A stretch of DNA of 64,000 bases from Lachnospiraceae bacterium (GTDB lineage: Bacteria > Bacillota > Clostridia > Lachnospirales > Lachnospiraceae). The notes under the pieces are model-generated. The model was not told where the DNA came from. It searched no databases and saw nothing but the letters and a program-made list of their open reading frames with translations. Below are positions 8,095 through 16,906 of this stretch, in pieces. Made by a program: the position numbers and the translations under genes. Within the stretch, counting starts at the first letter, position 1, and every line of letters begins with the position of its first letter. The DNA lies in the NCBI GenBank assembly GCA_029053015.1, contig JAIDHX010000039.1:116519-180518 (forward strand), written 5' to 3'.

Positions 8095-8111
8095 GTAAGG
8101 GCGCGGTTTCT

Positions 8112-8660
8112 CTACTTCACAATGCGGGGCTGACCGAACAACCCTTTATATTCCACTTTTGTAAAATACTGCAATTCGTATTGGCGCTCACCACGCTTTA
8201 AGGCTTCGTTGATTGCCGAAATTTCTTTCTGAATTTCATCCGACGTTTGATACCAGCCCAAAATAATGCTGTGTTCTCCCCAGAAAGTAACGCTTTCAAT
8301 GCCTAAGAGTACGTATGCGGGAGCTTTGCCGTTCGCAAAAACCTTTGATGATTTGACAGCCTGGCAAGTCACAATATGGCTTTTATCAAAAGAAGTAATT
8401 GCAATTTTTTCTGAGGGCGCATAAACGACAGGTCTGCAGGGCTCTTCTTCCTTTTCCATATTGGACTGCTCATTTACAAGATAGTCGATGGACACATTGA
8501 GCTTTTGGGAGAGCAGAATCAGTTTTTCCGTTTCAGGATACCCGTCCCCCGACTCCCATTTTGAGACAGCCTGCCTTGAAACCTCCAGCATCTCAGCCAG
8601 TTGTTCCTGTGTGATTCCTCTTTCTTTTCTGATCAGTTTTACATTTTCTCCAAATGACAT
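8112..8660 (-). CDS. XRE-family HTH regulator with unknown C-terminal domain
   Basis: 182 residues. Residues 5-60 form a Cro/C1-type helix-turn-helix (LIRKERGITQEQLAEMLEVS, RQAVSKWESGDGYPETEKL). Residues about 75-182 form a mixed domain that I do not recognise, with IAITSFDKSHIVTCQAVKSS near its beginning. Similar HTH plus unknown-domain proteins are common in Clostridia. The ATG follows AAGAAGG. A perfect 19-bp palindrome lies 25 bases upstream and is the likely autoregulatory operator. It faces the peptidase gene, and its own start faces the radical SAM locus. Confidence 0.82.
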   Translation of the reverse strand: MSFGENVKLIRKERGITQEQLAEMLEVSRQAVSKWESGDGYPETEKLILLSQKLNVSIDYLVNEQSNMEKEEEPCRPVVYAPSEKIAITSFDKSHIVTCQAVKSSKVFANGKAPAYVLLGIESVTFWGEHSIILGWYQTSDEIQKEISAINEALKRGERQYELQYFTKVEYKGLFGQPRIVK

Positions 8661-8684
8661 GATGATACCTTCTTTCTTATTCTC

Positions 8685-8703
8685 ATAAGTAAATTTTACT
8701 TAT
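8685..8703. promoter_or_regulatory. Palindromic operator upstream of the XRE gene
   Basis: ATAAGTAAA-T-TTTACTTAT is a perfect 19-bp palindrome 25 bases upstream of the XRE start codon. Its position and symmetry fit a dimeric HTH repressor binding its own promoter. Confidence 0.65.
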
Positions 8704-8878
8704 TTTTTGCATTTCAGCCACCAACCTGCATTTGCGTTTGCGCAATTTGAAGTTGCAATCACCATGATTCTAACACAGATTGACTGTTTTACGGAATACG
8801 TATTATACTATTAGTGGCGAGTCCTGCTGTAAAGTGGACTGCTGAAAACGTTGGCAATTTTATGTAAAGGAGAAAGCG

Positions 8879-8920
8879 GTGAGAAAGCGAATTAACTACT
8901 CGATGCAGTTCTTATACTGA
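8879..8920 (+). CDS. Possible 13-residue leader peptide
   Basis: A GTG 9 bases after AAAGGAG opens a frame encoding 13 residues (VRKRINYSMQFLY) that ends at TGA 8918-8920. The frame runs into the left arm of a 12-bp inverted repeat (8901-8912 with 8966-8977). That geometry could make it an attenuation leader for the radical SAM gene. Chance is a real alternative for so short a frame. Confidence 0.25.
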   Translation: MRKRINYSMQFLY

Positions 8921-8977
8921 CAGCAGGTTGTATCGAGGTTAATGTAAGGCAATGCCTATGTTGTCAGAACTGCATCG
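8901..8977. repeat. Inverted repeat upstream of the radical SAM gene
   Basis: CGATGCAGTTCT (8901-8912) and AGAACTGCATCG (8966-8977) are perfect 12-bp arms enclosing 53 bases, with a small GGC-AAT-GCC hairpin inside at 8948-8956. The right arm ends 48 bases before the radical SAM start, so it would fold in the 5' leader of that transcript. Confidence 0.7.
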
Positions 8978-9020
8978 TTCAAAAAGAGATATTATAAATT
9001 TATTTTTGAAAGGAATGTAG
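8952..9020 (+). CDS. Possible 22-residue peptide ahead of a radical SAM enzyme
   Basis: ATG at 8952 opens a 22-residue frame (MPMLSELHRSKRD, ending LFLKGM) that stops 5 bases before the radical SAM start. The only ribosome-site-like sequence (AAGG) is too close to the ATG. A short peptide directly before a radical SAM gene is the layout of some peptide-maturation systems. No cysteine, repeat or leader motif is seen, so this is listed only as a candidate. Confidence 0.2.
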   Translation: MPMLSELHRSKRDIINLFLKGM

Positions 9021-9025
9021 TTACC

Positions 9026-9778
9026 ATGAATGAATATGTAAAAAATGTAAATCGAATTGAGTTTGTTGTGACAATGGCTTGTACAGGAAGCTGCAGGCAT
9101 TGTTCGGAAGGAGATCATAGCGCTTGTACAGGACATATCGATGCGGATACTGCAGCAAATGCAGTTCGCGAGATATGCAGGAATTACGAAATTAAATCGC
9201 TGATGACCTTTGGCGGAGAATCGTTGCTTTATCCTGAAGTGGTTTGCAAGATACATAGAACGGCAGCAGAGATGAAGATACCACAGAGGGACTTGATTAC
9301 CAATGGATTTTTCAGTAAGGACAGAAAAAGAATCAGGGAAGTTGCCGGACTGCTTGCTGACAGCGGCGTATGTAGGATTCTTTTGTCGGTTGATGCGTTT
9401 CATCAGGAAACAATACCCTTAGATCCGGTCAAATATTTTGCGGAATGTGTTGTGGAATCCGGTGTTTCCATCATATTGAGTCCTGCATGGCTCGTCAGTG
9501 AAGCGGATCATAATCCTTATAATGTACAGACAAGGAAAATTATCGATGCGTTTGCTTATTTGCAAATTCCTGTGGGCACAGGGGATGTTATTTTTCCGAG
9601 CGGAAATGCCATTAAGTATTTAAGCGAATATTTTGATGAGGATACAGATTATGTAAATCCGTACGAGGAGAATCCGAGAGATATCAGGACAATCAGTTTT
9701 TCTTCAAATGGAGATGTGCTAAATGGTAATATTTATCGAAATAATATACTCGACATTATAGAGGAATATGAGCCATAA
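9026..9778 (+). CDS. Stand-alone radical SAM protein
   Basis: 250 residues with the cluster motif CTGSCRHC (C19, C23, C26), a GGE-like TFGGESLLYPE near 69-80 that contacts S-adenosylmethionine, and LLSVDAFHQETIP near 126. The length is that of a bare radical SAM barrel with no room for a complete SPASM domain, and no extra cysteine cluster is visible at the C-terminus. The reaction is unknown. The start follows GAAAGGA with a long spacing. It is monocistronic, ends before an intrinsic terminator, and has an unusual leader with a 12-bp inverted repeat and two tiny frames. Confidence 0.85.
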   Translation: MNEYVKNVNRIEFVVTMACTGSCRHCSEGDHSACTGHIDADTAANAVREICRNYEIKSLMTFGGESLLYPEVVCKIHRTAAEMKIPQRDLITNGFFSKDRKRIREVAGLLADSGVCRILLSVDAFHQETIPLDPVKYFAECVVESGVSIILSPAWLVSEADHNPYNVQTRKIIDAFAYLQIPVGTGDVIFPSGNAIKYLSEYFDEDTDYVNPYEENPRDIRTISFSSNGDVLNGNIYRNNILDIIEEYEP

Positions 9779-9819
9779 AAGTAAATAAACTGCAATACGA
9801 TTGCGAAAACTTGTGCAAG

Positions 9820-9871
9820 GGCATAAAGGTAGGGAATGATATAGTTATCGCCTTATCTCTATGCCTTTTTT
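9820..9871 (+). terminator. Intrinsic terminator after the radical SAM gene
   Basis: Imperfect arms GGCATAAAGGTAGGG and CCTTATCTCTATGCC are followed by TTTTTT at 9866-9871. Confidence 0.7.
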
Positions 9872-10005
9872 GCTGTTTATTGTTTGTACCGGAAGGCAGT
9901 CGGCGGTCTTATTACAGATACAGCGGGGTAAATTTTTGAATTGTGATTTTAAAAAAAAACGATTATAATAATACCGATAAGTCCGGATTTGGCAGGAGTT
10001 GAATT

Positions 10006-10998
10006 ATGGCAGGGTTCAGTATTATATTAGTCACCCTTTGGTTTGGGTTCGTTTTACTATCGACAGTGGGCGCGCTGGTGCTTCTTGTCATTTCTTTGAT
10101 ATTGTTTTTGATAAGAGGAAAGGCGCAGAACGGCAGGAAAGCGAAAGCCCCTGTCAGAAAGGGAATCGCCATTACCCTTCTGGTGTTCGGCTGTCTGCTT
10201 TTGCTTCCGCTGGGGATTACCGCATGTGTTGCCTCAATGGGCTCAGGTTTGCTGAATATGGGCAAAATACAGGAAGTGGAAGCGATTGAAAATAAAATTT
10301 ACGTGCAGAGTGAAGATTGGAAAAATGGGTTTGACTATGACGGCAAAGAACTGGTTCCGGTGCCTCTTTTTATAAATGATGCGCAGTATCATTCTAGTGG
10401 AAAGTACCAGAATTTAGAAAAAATCGGCGCTTTGATAGTAGGAAGCTCCACTACATATTACACGTTCTATCAAGTGGAGAATGACAGCGGGTATGAAATT
10501 TATTATGTGAAGGTGGAGAGCTTTGCCGGCGGAGAGTATTACTCCAGAACGTTTGTGGATAAAGAGGATTATGACGCAGTTTTGGATTATTACGGCAATG
10601 AGGAGCTTTCCCTCCGTGCATTGTGGCAATCGGCTCCGGAATATACCGGTTTAAGAAATCTTTGGGAAAGTCTGGATTTAAAGCCGGATGACAGGCGCGG
10701 GGAGCTGCTTGCATTGTTTCATGCGGTTTTAGACGACGTCTCGGACAGAAGGCGTGTCAGTACTTCACGGCAAGGTGATTATGAGTGCATCGCGCTTACC
10801 TTCCAATCAGATGACGGCGTTTTGTTTGTTAAATTATATATCTATACGAAAGATGAGGAAATGATATTATATTTGAATGACTACGAAGTGGAAAGTGAGA
10901 TTGTGGAAGAATATAAGGCAATGCTGTTTTCGCTGATAGAGGATGCCCGGACGGAATTGCTGCAGAAACAGAAGGAGGAAAAACGCGATGTTTTTTAA
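10006..10998 (+). CDS. Membrane protein of unknown function (330 aa)
   Basis: Two hydrophobic segments at about 5-37 and 50-75 are separated by a basic loop (GKAQNGRKAKAPVRKG). A soluble domain of about 240 residues rich in Tyr, Asp and Glu follows. I do not recognise the domain. The ATG follows GGCAGGAG. The 3' end overlaps the next membrane-protein gene by 11 bases, so the two are translationally coupled and probably act together. Confidence 0.7.
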   Translation: MAGFSIILVTLWFGFVLLSTVGALVLLVISLILFLIRGKAQNGRKAKAPVRKGIAITLLVFGCLLLLPLGITACVASMGSGLLNMGKIQEVEAIENKIYVQSEDWKNGFDYDGKELVPVPLFINDAQYHSSGKYQNLEKIGALIVGSSTTYYTFYQVENDSGYEIYYVKVESFAGGEYYSRTFVDKEDYDAVLDYYGNEELSLRALWQSAPEYTGLRNLWESLDLKPDDRRGELLALFHAVLDDVSDRRRVSTSRQGDYECIALTFQSDDGVLFVKLYIYTKDEEMILYLNDYEVESEIVEEYKAMLFSLIEDARTELLQKQKEEKRDVF

Positions 10999-11509
10999 GA
11001 GACCGGTCAATATAAATTTTATTACGATTCTGGCGGTGGTGATTTTCCTTGCCGTATTTGCTGTGGCAAGCGGCTGTGCGGCGATGAACATATCGGAGGA
11101 GGTAAATACTGTCGGCCATCAATTTAATGACCTGCGTGCAGGCGGAGATGACAATGCGGTGGCAGGCTGGGGGATTGTGATTACGGGTTTTGCGGGACTG
11201 ACCGGTGTTATGCTCGTTGTTTTGTGCTGGACAGTTGCAATTACATTAGCTGTGATAGCGGCGCTTCTGTTTATTCCGCTTCTGACGGCGCGGCTTGTAT
11301 ATCGCAACACAGGCGGCAGGCTGCTTGCCTACAGGATTATCATGGGAGTTGAATATTTTTTCCTGTCACTGTTTGCGCTGATGCTGCTTGGCATGGTGGC
11401 AGGAAATGTGCTGAGTGTCGTTATCCTCTTACCGTTTTCGCTTATCATCATTGCCATTATCGTTTTGAACATGGTGAATACATATTCTGACAGGATTAAG
11501 AGGTATTAG
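10988..11509 (+). CDS. Small integral membrane protein (173 aa)
   Basis: The start is the ATG at 10988, 10 bases after AGGAGG and inside the end of the preceding gene. Hydrophobic segments lie at about 10-31, 62-100, 112-135 and 138-165. No conserved family is recognisable. Overlap with the upstream membrane-protein gene implies co-production of the two. The next gene begins 2 bases after its stop, so the ThuA-like gene may share the transcript. Confidence 0.65.
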   Translation: MFFKRPVNINFITILAVVIFLAVFAVASGCAAMNISEEVNTVGHQFNDLRAGGDDNAVAGWGIVITGFAGLTGVMLVVLCWTVAITLAVIAALLFIPLLTARLVYRNTGGRLLAYRIIMGVEYFFLSLFALMLLGMVAGNVLSVVILLPFSLIIIAIIVLNMVNTYSDRIKRY

Positions 11510-11510
11510 T

Positions 11511-12239
11511 GTGAAAAGAATTACAGTATGGAATGAATTTAAACATGAGAAAGAGTTTGCGGCAATTCGTGAGGTATACCCTGAGGGGATTCACGGATGT
11601 ATTGCGGATTTTCTGAAAGAGGAGCCGGATTTTACGGTGCGGACTGCAACTTTTGACATGGAGGAGCATGGTCTCACCGAGGAGGTTTTAAAGGAAACGG
11701 ACGTATTGATTTTCTGGAGTCATGCCTTGCAGGAGGAGTTTTCAGATGCGGTCGCGGAACGCGTCAGGGAGCACGTGCTCTCGGGTATGGGGTTGGTGGC
11801 GCTGCACTCGGCGCATTACAGCAAGGTGATGAAGCGTCTTTTGGGAACTTCCATGACCTTAAAGTGGCGGCACGGCGACAGGGAAAAACTCTGGTGCACC
11901 GCGCCCACCCATCCGATTGCGGCGGGTGTTCCGTCCGTTATCGAGATACCAAAGGAGGAAATGTACGGCGAGTACTTTGATATTCCGAGGCCGGATGATG
12001 TGATTTTCACGGGCTGGTTTTCCGGCGGCGAGGTATTCAGAAGCGGCTGCACCTTTACAAGAGGAATGGGAAAAATCTTTTATTTCCAGCCCGGCCATGA
12101 AGAGTATCCCGTATACCGTCAGCCTGAGATTCAACAGGTGATTAAAAATGCGGTGCGGTTCTGTGCGCCTGCGGGTGGGGAAAGGAAAAGCCTGTGCTGC
12201 GAAGAATGGTCGAAGACCAGTCTTTGGGAAGGGATGTAA
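11511..12239 (+). CDS. ThuA-like (trehalose-utilisation) domain protein
   Basis: 242 residues beginning at a GTG that follows AAGAGG. It shows the ThuA/class I amidotransferase-like fold: ITVWNEFKHEK at the N-terminus, DVLIFWSHALQEEFSD near 63, and the LVALHSAHYSKVMKRLLG segment near 94-111 typical of ThuA proteins. ThuA-family proteins act in sugar utilisation; some act on 3-keto sugars, but the reaction here is not fixed by the sequence. The TIM-barrel isomerase gene follows 6 bases after its stop, a pairing that supports a joint role in sugar catabolism. Confidence 0.82.
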   Translation: MKRITVWNEFKHEKEFAAIREVYPEGIHGCIADFLKEEPDFTVRTATFDMEEHGLTEEVLKETDVLIFWSHALQEEFSDAVAERVREHVLSGMGLVALHSAHYSKVMKRLLGTSMTLKWRHGDREKLWCTAPTHPIAAGVPSVIEIPKEEMYGEYFDIPRPDDVIFTGWFSGGEVFRSGCTFTRGMGKIFYFQPGHEEYPVYRQPEIQQVIKNAVRFCAPAGGERKSLCCEEWSKTSLWEGM

Positions 12240-12245
12240 GACGAC

Positions 12246-13112
12246 ATGAAAATTTCAGTATTTTACGACCATATACTGCAGGCAGCGGAGCAGACGGGAA
12301 AGCCGCTGCCTGCGCTGCTTCGCGAGGTAAGGGAGGCAGGAATCGAGGCGGTGGAAATGCGTCTTTCCTGTTTTCTTGAAAACGAAGCGGTTTTGAGGCT
12401 TTTAAAGGAGGCAGGGCTGTCGGTAAGCTGCCTGTATGAATTTTATGAAATGGAGAAGGGACTTGTGTCCCCCATGGAAGAGCGGCATGTGCTGGCGGCA
12501 GCGCAGGCAGGGGCGGAGAGAATTCTCGTCGTTCCGGGGTTCCTCGCGGGACAGGAGGCAGAAGAAAGAAAGGCCTGTGCCCAAAGTGCGGAAGAAACGG
12601 CGGCCTATATGGAGCAGAGCGAAAGTGTCCGCCATATGGCGGAGAGGCTTGCCGGGATGACAGCGCTTGGCAGAAAGTATGGCGTCACGGTGACGGTGGA
12701 GGATTTTGACGATGCCGCATCGCCGCTCAACGGCATGTATGGTATCCGGTGGTTTTTAGAGCAGGTCCCCGACTTAAAGTTTACGCTGGATATGGGGAAT
12801 TTTGCCCATGCCGGCGAAGATGTGCTTGCTGCTGCGGCACTTTTGGAACCTTATATTGCGCATGTGCACTGTAAGGACAGGGGGGAGGAGCCTTCCCTGC
12901 AAAAGCAGGGCGGCATAAACAAAGGTCTGCTGCCGGTGGCGGTGGGTGACGGCTACATACCGATTGGTATGATGGTAAAAGAGCTGATAAGAAAGGGATA
13001 CAACGGTTATTTTGCCATAGAGCATTTTGACGCCCCGAATCAGGAAGAAAGCATTTTGCGCTCGGCGGCGTATTTAAAGCGTATTGCCCAAGAGGCTGTG
13101 GCGGAAGTGTAA
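12246..13112 (+). CDS. Sugar phosphate isomerase/epimerase family TIM-barrel protein
   Basis: 288 residues of the xylose-isomerase-like barrel: VEMRLSCFLEN near 38, ILVVPGFL near 94, TVTVEDFDDAASPLNGMYGI near 140-160 with a metal-binding Glu, FTLDMGNFAHAG near 178-190, VHCKDR near 205, and a C-terminal AIEHFDAPNQEES. These are the spacings of the divalent-metal site in this family, which includes inosose, hydroxypyruvate and 3-keto-sugar enzymes. Substrate cannot be assigned. It follows the ThuA-like gene almost without a gap. Confidence 0.85.
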   Translation: MKISVFYDHILQAAEQTGKPLPALLREVREAGIEAVEMRLSCFLENEAVLRLLKEAGLSVSCLYEFYEMEKGLVSPMEERHVLAAAQAGAERILVVPGFLAGQEAEERKACAQSAEETAAYMEQSESVRHMAERLAGMTALGRKYGVTVTVEDFDDAASPLNGMYGIRWFLEQVPDLKFTLDMGNFAHAGEDVLAAAALLEPYIAHVHCKDRGEEPSLQKQGGINKGLLPVAVGDGYIPIGMMVKELIRKGYNGYFAIEHFDAPNQEESILRSAAYLKRIAQEAVAEV

Positions 13113-13159
13113 AGGAAAAGGGAATATGCGGCATGTCCGCTTGACCCATGGAGGAAAGA

Positions 13160-14881
13160 ATGAGTAAATATCGGGATACGGTCAGAAAATATTTTTACTG
13201 CTTTCTCTTAGGACCTTTTTTTATGGTGCTGGAGGCATGTGGGGAGTTTATACTGCCCTTTCTAAATGCAAATATTATCAATAAAGGGGCGGCTGTGGGA
13301 GACGTTGCGTACATTCTGGAAAATGGTCTGTATATGCTTCTGATAGCGCTCTTTATGCTGGTGTCCGGCGTGCTCGGCGCGCATTTTGCCATCAAGGGTT
13401 CGGCGCATCTGGCGGCGGATTTGCGGCAGAAAACCTTTGTACAGATTCAGAAATTTTCTTTTGCCAATATAGACGATTTTTCAACAGGTTCCCTTATCAC
13501 GCGGATTACCAATGATATTACGCAGATACAGACCTTTTCCCAGAGTCTGCTGCGGGGCGTGTTCCGAAGCCCCGTCATGCTCTTTGGCGCAATCGCCATG
13601 TCATTTATGCTAAATCCGAGGCTTGCCGTTATTCTCTGTATCGTGGTGCCGGTTCTGGCGCTTGCCATCGCCCTTATTATTAAAACGGCGTCGCCGCGCT
13701 ACACGGTGATGCAGAAGCGGCTGGATGCCCTTAACAACAATATCAACGAGACCATAACCAATGAGTATGTCATCAAGTCTTTTGTCAGGGAGGAGCATGA
13801 AAAAGAAAAATTTGCGGCGGTCAATGGAGAATTGATGGAAAAAAGTGTAAGGGCGCTGAAGATGATGCTTCTGCTGCAACCGCTTTCTACCTTTGCCATC
13901 AGCGTAACCACGCTGGCGGTGGTCTGGATAGCGGGAGAGCAGATTATGGTGGGAAGCATGGAAATCGGAACCCTGACGGCGTTTATCACCTATTTGACAC
14001 AGGTGCTGACGGCGCTGGATTTTCTGGCAAATATATTTTTGCAGGGAACCCGTGCGGCGGCGTCTGACAGGCGTGTTTCCGAAATTCTGCACGCGGAAAT
14101 TGATTTGGATGACGCGAATGTGAGACATCAGGATAAAAAGATTGAACAGGGCAGTATTGTATTTGAAAATGTGTCCTTCCGGTATTTTAAAAAGAATACG
14201 GAGAAGGTGCTGGACAATATCAGCCTGCAGATACATGCCGGAGAATTTGTGGGCATTGTGGGCTCAACAGGAAGTGGAAAATCGACTTTGATTTCCCTGA
14301 TTCCGAGACTCTATGATGTAGATGAAGGCTGTGTTCTGATAGACGGCACGGACGTAAGGGAGCTGTCGTTAAAGCATCTTCGGGAAGGGATTGCAGTGGT
14401 TTTGCAGAAAAACACGCTTTTTTCGGGAACGGTTGCGGAAAATTTAAGATGGGGTAATGAAAATGCTTCTGACGAGGAGCTTACATGGGCGTGCCGGATA
14501 GCGCAGGCGGATTCCTTTGTGAGTGCTTTTAAAGAGGGGTATGAGACGGAGTTAGAGCAGGGGGGAAGCAATCTCTCAGGCGGACAGAGGCAACGTCTCT
14601 GCATTGCGCGCGCCATATTAAAACACCCCAAAATACTGATATTGGACGACTCCACCAGCGCGGTGGACACGGCGACTGACGCGCGCATCCGAAAAGCGTT
14701 CCGCGAGGAGCTTTCCGGCATGACGAAGCTTGTGATTGCACAGAGAATCAGCTCCGTACAGGATGCAGATAAAATTATTGTGCTGGAGGAAGGCAGAATT
14801 GCAGGGCTTGGCACCCATGAGGAGTTGATTAAGAGCTGCAGCCCTTATCAGGAAATTTATTATTCACAGAAGGAAGCGTAA
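13160..14881 (+). CDS. ABC exporter half-transporter, degenerate-site subunit (pair 1)
   Basis: 573 residues: six membrane helices (about 1-310) and an ATPase domain with Walker A GSTGSGKST near 367, signature LSGGQRQRL near 471, Walker B ILILDDSTSAVD near 493, and Gln in place of the switch His (VIAQRIS, near 527). The Asp after Walker B and the missing His mark the degenerate ATP site of heterodimeric exporters such as TM287/288, BmrCD and LmrCD. The partner is the next gene, 14 bases away, with canonical residues. I place the start at the ATG 5 bases after GGAGG (13160) rather than at 13148. The substrate is probably a drug or lipid, by family only. Confidence 0.9.
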   Translation: MSKYRDTVRKYFYCFLLGPFFMVLEACGEFILPFLNANIINKGAAVGDVAYILENGLYMLLIALFMLVSGVLGAHFAIKGSAHLAADLRQKTFVQIQKFSFANIDDFSTGSLITRITNDITQIQTFSQSLLRGVFRSPVMLFGAIAMSFMLNPRLAVILCIVVPVLALAIALIIKTASPRYTVMQKRLDALNNNINETITNEYVIKSFVREEHEKEKFAAVNGELMEKSVRALKMMLLLQPLSTFAISVTTLAVVWIAGEQIMVGSMEIGTLTAFITYLTQVLTALDFLANIFLQGTRAAASDRRVSEILHAEIDLDDANVRHQDKKIEQGSIVFENVSFRYFKKNTEKVLDNISLQIHAGEFVGIVGSTGSGKSTLISLIPRLYDVDEGCVLIDGTDVRELSLKHLREGIAVVLQKNTLFSGTVAENLRWGNENASDEELTWACRIAQADSFVSAFKEGYETELEQGGSNLSGGQRQRLCIARAILKHPKILILDDSTSAVDTATDARIRKAFREELSGMTKLVIAQRISSVQDADKIIVLEEGRIAGLGTHEELIKSCSPYQEIYYSQKEA

Positions 14882-14895
14882 AGACAGGAGAGGCT

Positions 14896-16779
14896 ATGAA
14901 TAGTCAGAGAATCGAAAGACTTCAGAAAAAGTATGGAAATATGCAGGCAAAAGCAGGGCAGAAGGAAATGAGCATCGGCAGAATGGCAAACAGGGGAGCG
15001 GCGCTTTCCATGAGCGGAAAGCCGAAGGATACGAAGAAGACAGTGCTTCGGCTTGTCAGGTATCTGGCGCAGGAAAAGAAGCTTTTGTTTGCTGCTCTGG
15101 CAGCGGCGCTGCTGTTTACCGGCGCAACGCTTGCCACTTCCTACATGCTTCGCCCCATTATCAACAAATATATTTATGAGGCGCCCGAGGGGGCGGATAT
15201 ATCGTGGATGCTTGCCGGACTTGCGGGCGCGCTCGCGGTGTTGGCTGCGGTCTATGTCCTGTCGGTGGTTTCCCAGTGGATGCAGGCGCGGATTATGCTG
15301 AGTGTCTCCCAGCGGTCGCTTGCGAGGATGCGAAAAGAGTTGTTCGATAAGCTTCAGACTCTGCCGATACGGTATTTTGACAACCATGCGGCGGGGGATA
15401 TTATGAGTCGTTTCACCAACGATGTCGATACCATCGGAGAAATGCTCAATACCACGCTGATACAGATTATTTCCGGTGCCATTACCATTGTGGGCACCAT
15501 TATCCTTATGCTTTATACCAATCCGGTGCTGGGCACGATTACGATTCTGATGACGCCGGTGCTGACCATGGTAAGCCGGATCATTATCAAAAAGGGCAGG
15601 GGCGCCTATGCGAGGCAGCAGCGCACGCTGGGCGCGTTAAACGGCTTTGCGCAGGAGACCATAACCGGACAGAAGGTGGTAAAGGTGTTTGGGCATGAGG
15701 AAATTGCCATAGATGAATTTGCCTATCTGAATGAGGAATTGTGTGAGGCGCAGATTAAGGCGCAGTTTCGAGCGGGCATTATGGGCCCTGTTACCCATCA
15801 GCTCTGCAACATGAGTTATGCCCTGACAGCCTGTATCGGCGGTCTTCTGGTGGTGTGGCGCGGTTTTGACTTTGGCGGGCTTGCGGTTTCCGTCAATTAT
15901 ACGCGCCGCTTTAACAGGCCGATAAATGAAATTTCCATGCAGATGAATACGGTGTTTGCGGCGCTTGCCGGTGCGGAGCGTGTTTTCGAGGTGCTTGACA
16001 GTGAGCCGGAGGCGGACGAGGAAGGACTCACGGCGCCGAAGGAGCTGAAAGGCCATATTGTGCTGGATCATGTGAGCTTTGGCTATACGCCGGAGGTAAC
16101 TGTGCTGCATGACATTTCCCTGTATGCGAAGCCCGGGCAGAAGATTGCCTTTGTAGGCTCCACCGGTGCGGGAAAGACAACGGTGACGAATCTGCTGTCC
16201 CGTTTTTACGATATCAAAGAAGGAACCATTACCATCGATGGCATACCGATTGACAAGATACCGAGGGGATTTTTGCGGAGCCATATTGCCATGGTGCTGC
16301 AGGATACCCATCTGTTTACAGGCACGGTGCGGGAGAATATACGCTACGGCAGGCTCGACGCCACGGACGCAGAGGTGGAAGAGGCGGCGAAGGTGGCGTC
16401 GGCCCATTCCTTTATCATGCACCTGGAAAACGGGTATGACACGGTGCTGGAACATGACGGCGCCAATCTTTCCCAGGGGCAGCGGCAGCTTTTAAATATT
16501 GCGCGCGCTGCGATTTCCAAAGCGCCCATACTGATTTTGGACGAAGCCACCAGCTCTGTGGATACGAGGACGGAAAAACACATTGAGAAAGGTATGGATG
16601 CCATTATGAAAAACCGCACCACCTTCGTCATTGCGCATCGCCTCTCCACAGTCAGGGAGTCTGACGCCATCATGGTGCTAGAGCATGGCAGGATCATCGA
16701 GCGCGGAAGCCACGAGGAACTGCTTGCCCAGAACGGACGCTACGCAGATTTGTACCATGAAATAGCGGAGCTTAACTAA
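14896..16779 (+). CDS. ABC exporter half-transporter, canonical-site subunit (pair 1)
   Basis: 627 residues: a charged N-terminal extension of about 50 residues, six membrane helices, then Walker A GSTGAGKTT near 420, signature LSQGQRQLL near 525, Walker B ILILDEATSSVD near 545 with the catalytic Glu, and the switch His in FVIAHRLST near 580. The signature has Gln for the usual second Gly, as in the TM288/BmrD side of heterodimeric exporters. It pairs with the preceding degenerate subunit. The start follows CAGGAG. The two subunits form one transporter in the cytoplasmic membrane. Confidence 0.9.
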   Translation: MNSQRIERLQKKYGNMQAKAGQKEMSIGRMANRGAALSMSGKPKDTKKTVLRLVRYLAQEKKLLFAALAAALLFTGATLATSYMLRPIINKYIYEAPEGADISWMLAGLAGALAVLAAVYVLSVVSQWMQARIMLSVSQRSLARMRKELFDKLQTLPIRYFDNHAAGDIMSRFTNDVDTIGEMLNTTLIQIISGAITIVGTIILMLYTNPVLGTITILMTPVLTMVSRIIIKKGRGAYARQQRTLGALNGFAQETITGQKVVKVFGHEEIAIDEFAYLNEELCEAQIKAQFRAGIMGPVTHQLCNMSYALTACIGGLLVVWRGFDFGGLAVSVNYTRRFNRPINEISMQMNTVFAALAGAERVFEVLDSEPEADEEGLTAPKELKGHIVLDHVSFGYTPEVTVLHDISLYAKPGQKIAFVGSTGAGKTTVTNLLSRFYDIKEGTITIDGIPIDKIPRGFLRSHIAMVLQDTHLFTGTVRENIRYGRLDATDAEVEEAAKVASAHSFIMHLENGYDTVLEHDGANLSQGQRQLLNIARAAISKAPILILDEATSSVDTRTEKHIEKGMDAIMKNRTTFVIAHRLSTVRESDAIMVLEHGRIIERGSHEELLAQNGRYADLYHEIAELN

Positions 16780-16906
16780 AGTATTATTTATTAAGAATAT
16801 TTTGACTTTACATATAAATTTTTTTGCGTTAGAGTGGAATATGCACTTTGTGAAACATATTCTTTGTGTCTTATGGCAGAGAGAAAAGCAGGACGGAGGT
16901 ACAAAC

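Noticed and set aside
13610..14236. 208-codon minus-strand frame opposite the first ABC gene
   Set aside because: Arg/His-rich translation with no start signal, opposite a fully conserved ABC exporter domain.
16795..16830. Possible promoter between the two ABC exporter pairs
   Set aside because: TTGACT occurs, but no -10-like hexamer lies 16-18 bases downstream; the TATAAA nearby is only 8 bases away.
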